Assembly: GCA_015272395.1 (NCBI GenBank)
Contig: JACYLQ010000025.1
Span: forward strand, 1 to 40,919
Source of the DNA: Calothrix sp. C42_A2020_038
GTDB lineage: Bacteria > Cyanobacteriota > Cyanobacteriia > Cyanobacteriales > Nostocaceae
DNA length: 40,919 nt
Reading direction: 5' to 3'
The notes under the pieces are model-generated. The model worked only from the letters and a program-made list of their open reading frames with translations. It did no database searches and had not been told where the DNA came from. The position numbers and the translations under genes are program-made. The stretch's first letter is position 1. Each line of letters opens with the position of its first letter. Positions 35,873-40,919 of the stretch are shown piece after piece.

Positions 35873-38221
35873 TTAATAACGTATATATTCTTGTATGAAG
35901 TTTCTGATTTTTTGGATATTAAGACTCTTTGTATACTTGTTAAGCTGTCTTACAAATATATGGTATTTTTCATCCATTCGAGCAATTTTGTCTAATTCTT
36001 GTTTAATTCCTTTTATTTGTCCTTTACGAGCGTATTCGAGCAGCATTTTCAAATCAGAAACTGGCGGTATTATCATTTCATTCGCAAAAACTGTTACAGC
36101 TTCGTTAGATGATTCAACTGGAGGCGCCGCATAAGTCCAGTTAATTTTTAAATGTTTACTTAAGACACTATATAATTCTTCCGGCTGTATTGGTTTTGTC
36201 AAAAACCCATCGGCGCCTGCAGCTAGAGTTTTTTGGCGGTCAATTTCGTAGACATTAGGTGATGTAATGATAATTGCGATATTTTCAAAAAGCTCAGATT
36301 GACGCATTTTGGATAGCATTTCCCAACCATTCATAATCGGCATAGTAATATCAGAAATAATTAAGTCAGGGTGATATTGCTTGGCTCTAGCTATTCCCTC
36401 TTTACCATTATTTGCTTCAATTATAGTAAAGCCAAGTGGTTCAAGTAAACTAATAAATAAGGAACGATTTTCCCAAGAATCATCAACAACTAATATTTTC
36501 TTTTCACCACCCGAATGACCGATAATTTTGCCACGACTTGTAATAGTACTACTTTCTGTCCAATCTTCCGCTAATTTACATTCAATATCAAATTCAAATA
36601 AACTACCAACTCCAACTTGACTTTTAACTTGAATAGTACTGCCCATCATTTCCACAAGCTTTTGACTAATTGTCAATCCTAATCCAGTACCTTGATTTTG
36701 TCTTTGATTATTTATTATCTGTTCAAAAGGGGAAAATACCATCTTTATTTGCTCAGAACTAATGCCAACGCCAGTATCAACAACTGTAAAACTAATTTTT
36801 ACACTAGAATGAGTAGCATTGTGAAATTTAATTTGTAATTTTACACAGCCAGTATCAGTAAATTTAATCGCATTACTAAGTAAATTTATCAGCACTTGTC
36901 GTAATTTTTTTTTGTCAGCTTTTATTCCTATAGGCAAATTTGGATGTACTTCATAGACAAATTCAATGCCTTTTTGTTCTGCCTTAACTCGACATATTTC
37001 AACTATTCCTTGAATGAATGAAGGTAAATGAAAATCTACAAGTTGTACTTCCATTCGACGTGCTTCGATTTTAGATAAATCAAGAATATCATTAATTAAG
37101 TTCAGTAAGTTAAACCCACATTCATATATAGTTTTTATTCCATGCTTTTGTTCTTCGTTCAAATTTTGAGAATTACTGAGAATTTGAGCATAACCAAGGA
37201 TAGCATTGAGCGGAGTTCGTAACTCATGACTCATGTTCGCTAAGAATTTGCTTTTAGCTTGATTCGCTGCGTCTAATTTTGCTTGTGTATTTTTTTGCTC
37301 ATCAATAATTGTTTGAAGTTGATTTAACAAATCATTGATATTAGCAGCCAGTTTTGAAGTATCAGAATCTTTAGCGGTAGGAACTATTAAATCAAAATTC
37401 AATTTATTTTTGGCTCTACTACTCGTTTGCTGAGTTATTTTGATAATATCTGTAACTGGATGAGATATTTCATGACTAATTGAGCGCATCCATAAATATG
37501 ATATAACAATACTTAAATTTGTACTAACAACAATAATAATTATTCTGATAATATATGCATAAATTAAATTTTTTTCAGCTTGCTCTTCTTGTAGTTCAAG
37601 AATATGAATAATACTTAACAACTGGTTGACAAATTCTTGTGCTTGCTCTTTACTATCACTTTGATGAATTTCCAAAAATGATGCTCTAATTTGAGATAGC
37701 TGCTTTTCTAATAAGCTCGATTCTGTTTGAATTAAAACTTTTTCTAAACTTTGAATATAATCTAAATAACTACCTTTATATTTATCCAATAAGGATTTAA
37801 ATATTTGATTTGATGGTTCTATGCCACGGTCTAATGCAGTAAATAATTGTTTATTTTGTGTAATTTGTGCTAACGCTGCTGATTTTGCCTGTTGAAAATT
37901 TTTAGGCTTTTGCAGTGAAGAAGGAAAACTAGTTAAAGTTAATAAGCTCAATGTATCCGAGCGCAAATTACTGAGTAATTTGCGCTCACGTCGTACCCGA
38001 ATACGCTGCTCGTTTGCTTGGGATTGAAAATAATCACCAATAGCAATTCCAGTCAAACTGCCAAACATTGCCGTGAATATGACAACCATGTACCCAAATA
38101 AAATTTTTTTTTGGATGGTCAAGCGATTATTCCGAATCAGAAACTCAAATAACCTGGATATGGCGACCCCTGACTTTTGTTGCCTGATGTACTTAGGGTT
38201 TTCATTCACTTCGTGATTCAT
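35873..38221 (-). CDS. Membrane hybrid sensor histidine kinase
   Basis: A 782-aa protein. Two membrane helices (about 39-62 and 224-245) border an extracytoplasmic helical sensor. A HAMP-like linker follows, then HisKA with the phospho-histidine in FLANMSHELRTPLNAILGYA (about 332) and HATPase motifs (NLLSNAIKFTD, VDTGVGIS, GTGLGLTIS). A receiver domain with the acceptor aspartate in LIISDITMPIMNGWEM (about 624) and a C-terminal helical segment of about 80 residues follow. The last part resembles the tail found on other BarA-like cyanobacterial kinases. The signal is unknown. Confidence 0.93.
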   Translation of the reverse strand: MNHEVNENPKYIRQQKSGVAISRLFEFLIRNNRLTIQKKILFGYMVVIFTAMFGSLTGIAIGDYFQSQANEQRIRVRRERKLLSNLRSDTLSLLTLTSFPSSLQKPKNFQQAKSAALAQITQNKQLFTALDRGIEPSNQIFKSLLDKYKGSYLDYIQSLEKVLIQTESSLLEKQLSQIRASFLEIHQSDSKEQAQEFVNQLLSIIHILELQEEQAEKNLIYAYIIRIIIIVVSTNLSIVISYLWMRSISHEISHPVTDIIKITQQTSSRAKNKLNFDLIVPTAKDSDTSKLAANINDLLNQLQTIIDEQKNTQAKLDAANQAKSKFLANMSHELRTPLNAILGYAQILSNSQNLNEEQKHGIKTIYECGFNLLNLINDILDLSKIEARRMEVQLVDFHLPSFIQGIVEICRVKAEQKGIEFVYEVHPNLPIGIKADKKKLRQVLINLLSNAIKFTDTGCVKLQIKFHNATHSSVKISFTVVDTGVGISSEQIKMVFSPFEQIINNQRQNQGTGLGLTISQKLVEMMGSTIQVKSQVGVGSLFEFDIECKLAEDWTESSTITSRGKIIGHSGGEKKILVVDDSWENRSLFISLLEPLGFTIIEANNGKEGIARAKQYHPDLIISDITMPIMNGWEMLSKMRQSELFENIAIIITSPNVYEIDRQKTLAAGADGFLTKPIQPEELYSVLSKHLKINWTYAAPPVESSNEAVTVFANEMIIPPVSDLKMLLEYARKGQIKGIKQELDKIARMDEKYHIFVRQLNKYTKSLNIQKIRNFIQEYIRY

Positions 38222-38756
38222 GAGTCGCTCTACTTAAGTAATAATACTTATTAAGATGTAATGCATAACTACATTTTTCAGCATAAAATTGGTTGATGAT
38301 CAGGGTTATATTTTTTTCATAAGCAATACTGGTGAAACCCATAAGGTATGATCTATATTTTTAGAGTTTGTTTGAAAAGTATCACTAAGAACCTAACCCC
38401 TAACCCATTCCCTATAAGGGAAGGGGAATAAGAAAATACAGGTTTCAAAGCCTATCCCCGCACCAGGGAGAAGTTTACTAGAGGAAAGAAGCATATATTT
38501 TTATACTTCATAATCATTTTAAGATTAAGGTAAGTTGGTATAGTATTTGTATCCCTCTAATCAATATTGCCCAAAAACAAAACTAGAATTTACATGCCAA
38601 CTTGAATTACAAGCAAATTTTGTGAACTACCTACACTGATTTGCTGGGTGAGACATCTGCGGTACAGTGTGAGCCACGAGTGCTGTTTGAGGTAAATTTA
38701 AGATATGGGTAATAGGCTCTTCAGGATTTAAAGCAAAGCTCAAGTAGGGGTGTGTG
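38222..38756. other. Intergenic region between kinase operon and codA, with repeat copy B
   Basis: Divergent promoters must lie here. At 38363-38392 the repeat TTGTTTGAAAAGTATCACTA (middle part) occurs in the same orientation as at 34262. It is followed by a CCTAACCCCTAACCC stretch and a TTCCCT-ATA-AGGGAA hairpin (about 38410-38424) typical of intergenic cyanobacterial repeats. No ORF was seen. Confidence 0.55.
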
Positions 38757-40010
38757 ATGAGTGATTATGATTTACTGCTGCGTCAAGCTAAAGTTAAAAT
38801 GGGTACTGATGATTCGGAGTTGCTAGATATTGCAATTAAAAATGGACGCATTGTAGAGATTGCATCTACTATTAACAACGATGCATCTGTTACGCTGGAT
38901 GTATATGGGAAGCTAACTTCACCACCCTTTGTTGAGTCACATATTCATTTAGATTCAGCATTAACTGCTGGAGAACCTCGCTGGAATCAAAGCGGTACTT
39001 TATTTGAAGGTATACAGATTTGGAGCGAACGTAAGCAAAACTTATCTTTAGAAGATATTAAGACACGGGCAATTGCGACTCTCAGACAACAAGCAGAGCA
39101 AGGAATTTTATTTGTACGGACACATGCAGATGTTAGTGAACCCCAACTAATAGCACTACAAGGTTTACTCGAAGTGCGTGATATTGTCAAAGATTGGATA
39201 ACTGTACAAGTAGTGGCATTTCCCCAAGATGGTATTTTCTCAAATCCCGGCAATGAAGCTTTACTCGAAAAAGCTTTACAAATGGGCGCCGATGTCGTTG
39301 GTGGCATACCACATTATGAACTAACGCGCGAATATGGTGTAAAATCGGTTGAGCGAATCTTTGAATTAGCTAGCGAATACGACCGTTTAATTGATATTCA
39401 TTGTGACGAAGTAGATGATGAACAGTCACGGTTTCTCGAAGTTGTAGCAGCCTGTTCAATACGCACTGGCATGAGTACACGTGTCAGCGCTAGCCACACA
39501 ACTGCCTTTGGCTCCTATAACAATGCCTACGCTTTTAAATTGATGGGATTTTTACAACGGGCACAAATAAATTTTATTGCTAATCCACTAATTAACATTA
39601 CTTTACAAGGGCGTGCTGACACATACCCCAAACGTCGAGGTGTAACACGAGTCAAGGAACTTTGGCAAAATGGTTTAAATGTTAGCTTAGGGCATGACTG
39701 TATTCAAGACCCTTGGTATAGTCTGGGTACAGGTAATATGCTTGATGTTGCCCATATGGCTGTTCATGTATGTCAAATGACTGGGATGCCGGAGATTAAC
39801 GCTTGTTACGATATGGTGACAGTTAATGGTGCCAAAACATTACATGTTGAAGATAAGTATGGCATCGAGGTTGGCAAACCCGCATCGCTAATCGTGTTAG
39901 ATATTGATAGCTATTACGATGCTATTCGGTACCGCAGCAAACCACTTTATGTAATTTCACAAGGTAAAATCCTAACTCACACAACACCTGAAGTTACTAA
40001 ATGGCTATAA
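38757..40010 (+). CDS. codA: Cytosine deaminase
   Basis: A 417-aa metal-dependent amidohydrolase that deaminates cytosine to uracil (pyrimidine salvage). It follows E. coli CodA closely: HIHLDSALTAGEPRWNQSGT with the two metal histidines (H62 and H64), FVRTHADVSEPQL, GGIPHYELTREYGV, DIHCDEVDDEQSRFLE with the metal histidine and the catalytic glutamate, SASHTTAFGSYN, and the late aspartate in LGHDCIQDPWYSLGTGNML. The ATG at 38757 is chosen over GTG 38754 because TAGGGG lies 6 nt upstream of it. No permease gene (codB) is adjacent. Confidence 0.93.
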   Translation: MSDYDLLLRQAKVKMGTDDSELLDIAIKNGRIVEIASTINNDASVTLDVYGKLTSPPFVESHIHLDSALTAGEPRWNQSGTLFEGIQIWSERKQNLSLEDIKTRAIATLRQQAEQGILFVRTHADVSEPQLIALQGLLEVRDIVKDWITVQVVAFPQDGIFSNPGNEALLEKALQMGADVVGGIPHYELTREYGVKSVERIFELASEYDRLIDIHCDEVDDEQSRFLEVVAACSIRTGMSTRVSASHTTAFGSYNNAYAFKLMGFLQRAQINFIANPLINITLQGRADTYPKRRGVTRVKELWQNGLNVSLGHDCIQDPWYSLGTGNMLDVAHMAVHVCQMTGMPEINACYDMVTVNGAKTLHVEDKYGIEVGKPASLIVLDIDSYYDAIRYRSKPLYVISQGKILTHTTPEVTKWL

Positions 40011-40051
40011 TTTCCTGCAATTTCTCGTCAAATTAAATTCAGGTTTTATCA

Positions 40052-40122
40052 AGCGGGTGAGGGGAATCGAACCCCTATCATTAGCTTGGAAGGCTAAGGT
40101 TTTACCACTAAACTACACCCGC
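40052..40122 (-). tRNA. trnG: tRNA-Gly (anticodon TCC)
   Basis: On the minus strand, the acceptor stem GCGGGTG pairs with CACCCGC, followed by T as discriminator. The anticodon stem TTAGC/GCTAA (40081-40097) holds the loop CTTCCAA with anticodon TCC, and the T-arm reads GGGGTTCGATTCCCC. CCA is not encoded, as is usual in cyanobacteria. Confidence 0.95.
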
Positions 40123-40197
40123 GTTTTTTCAACTTTTAAAGTATAACACGCCCTCGATAATGAATCAACTATATTTACTCATGATTTTGAGGATAGC

Positions 40198-40919
40198 TTA
40201 GGATTGGCTCGGCGCCAAAGGTTGGATAGTAATATCTATCAGCAGTAGCCCTGATGCATTTTTATTGTCAATATCTCGACCTGGCACTAGCTGTATATTT
40301 TCTCGGTTTTGATCGAAATACGCCTCAGCATATCTTTGACATACATCTTGCATTCCTGGAGTGTCGCTAGTGGCACGAATACCTTTGAAGTTTTCACTTG
40401 GGTTAAAGATATTACCATTGGCATCGATAGATAGTAGAACACCACACTTGACAGGTTGTTTGACTAACTGTCTATCTTTTTCGTCAAGTAAAGGTAATTT
40501 GTTTGGTGTTTTGGTTTTTTGTTTCAACCGAGGAGGATGTTTAAGAATAGGGCTTCGACCAGAGTTAAGGTCTTGTTGTGTTTTCTCTGGTTGGATGGAA
40601 AGGTTTGCTGTCAAAAAGCCTCCTGTGTCAGAAACACCTGACCCTGGAGGTAAAATTGGATTTTTGTCAACGCTTACAGGTGCTGATGATTTCGGTATCT
40701 CTCTCTGATTTCTTACAACTTCTTGCCGTAGTTGTTCTTGTTGGCGGAGTTGTTCTTCAATTTCTTGCTGACGAAGTTGTTCGTCGATTTGTTGCTGGCG
40801 CCGTTGTTCTTGTTGACGGAGTTGTTCGTCGATTTGTTGCTGGCGCCGTTGTTCTTGTTGACGAAGTTGTTCGTCGATTTGTTGCTGGCGCCGTTGTTCT
40901 TGTTGACGAAGTTGTTCGT
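40198..40919 (-). CDS. Q/R-rich repeat protein, C-terminal part, 5' end outside window
   Basis: The frame is open from the stop near 40198 to the window edge, so the start codon lies outside. The upstream part is a 15-residue repeat (QRRQQQIDEQLRQQE, three copies seen) forming a charged coiled coil. A P/S/K-rich linker (VSVDKNPILPPGSGVSDTGG, then PPRLKQKTKTPNKLPLL) leads to a C-terminal domain of about 80 residues: VKCGVLLSIDANGNIFNPSE ... VCQRYAEAYFDQNRENIQLV ... LLLIDITIQPL. The linker plus small alpha/beta end recalls TonB-like proteins, but I do not recognise it firmly. An internal TTG would give only the last 138 residues. Confidence 0.7.
   Translation of the reverse strand, partial: EQLRQQEQRRQQQIDEQLRQQEQRRQQQIDEQLRQQEQRRQQQIDEQLRQQEIEEQLRQQEQLRQEVVRNQREIPKSSAPVSVDKNPILPPGSGVSDTGGFLTANLSIQPEKTQQDLNSGRSPILKHPPRLKQKTKTPNKLPLLDEKDRQLVKQPVKCGVLLSIDANGNIFNPSENFKGIRATSDTPGMQDVCQRYAEAYFDQNRENIQLVPGRDIDNKNASGLLLIDITIQPLAPSQS
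40750..40919 (-). repeat. 45-bp tandem repeat with one GGCGCC per unit
   Basis: Units start at GGCGCC 40797, 40842 and 40887, exactly 45 bp apart, nearly identical, and continue off the edge. Each encodes QRRQQQIDEQLRQQE. A more divergent unit precedes them. This is a coding minisatellite. Confidence 0.9.

Noticed and set aside
40750-40919. 45-bp repeats as CRISPR
   Set aside because: Units are contiguous, in frame and encode a regular 15-residue repeat; there are no spacers.

Overview
The window is chromosomal DNA of a filamentous, probably heterocyst-forming cyanobacterium (order Nostocales). The evidence is ntcA with an NtcA box in front of it, several cyanobacterium-typical families (DUF3084, DUF3146, DUF1400 hydrolase, SNF2/SWIM pair), heptanucleotide tandem repeats, and a tiny gene for a PatS-type peptide carrying two RGSGR motifs. 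Base composition is about 40% GC by eye. The usual cyanobacterial palindrome HIP1 (GCGATCGC) was not seen. The hexamer GGCGCC occurs about 50 times, where about 3 would be expected, so this genome seems to use a different highly iterated palindrome.

Layout. 1-2.9 kb: tail of a Uma2-like gene, hisIE, a ChaB-like gene, hemL and an orphan Trypco1 gene. 3.1-7.3 kb: a SNF2-type helicase and a SWIM zinc-finger protein as a two-gene unit. 7.9-12.2 kb: pnp, a PrsW-type membrane protease and a DUF3146 gene. 12.3-17.2 kb: a YqgF/RuvX-like nuclease, a DUF3084 coiled-coil membrane protein, ntcA, fabI and hisB. 17.3-21.1 kb: an alpha/beta hydrolase, a NADAR gene, lepB and a dihydroorotase-like gene. 21.2-24.2 kb: a long AT-rich leader, the patS-like mini-gene, a sigma-like gene, an intact 139-bp MITE with an 8-bp target duplication, and a frameshifted TnpB element. 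24.3-30.6 kb: truB, a DUF1400 hydrolase, a 1.2-kb gene-poor stretch, an Eis-like acetyltransferase, a gene remnant cut by a second MITE end, and a COG3650-like secreted protein. 30.8-38.2 kb: ligA (with an in-frame repeat insertion), a VWA protein and two adjacent hybrid histidine kinases. 38.7 kb to the end: codA, tRNA-Gly(TCC) and the C-terminal part of a Q/R-rich repeat protein.

Most genes are single housekeeping units (His, pyrimidine, tetrapyrrole, fatty acid, RNA decay, DNA ligation) rather than long operons. Two genes fit one theme: ntcA starts the nitrogen-starvation response, and the PatS-like peptide would act downstream in heterocyst spacing through HetR. The most notable observation is that mini-gene at 21758-21850. 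Its first 13 residues align with the short form of Anabaena PatS, but it reads on into a second, duplicated RGSGR unit instead of ending after the first.

The window is also rich in small repeats: three similar hairpins just after stop codons of minus-strand genes, a heptamer array touching the hisB start codon, a translated repeat inside ligA, and a pair of direct repeats flanking the kinase genes.
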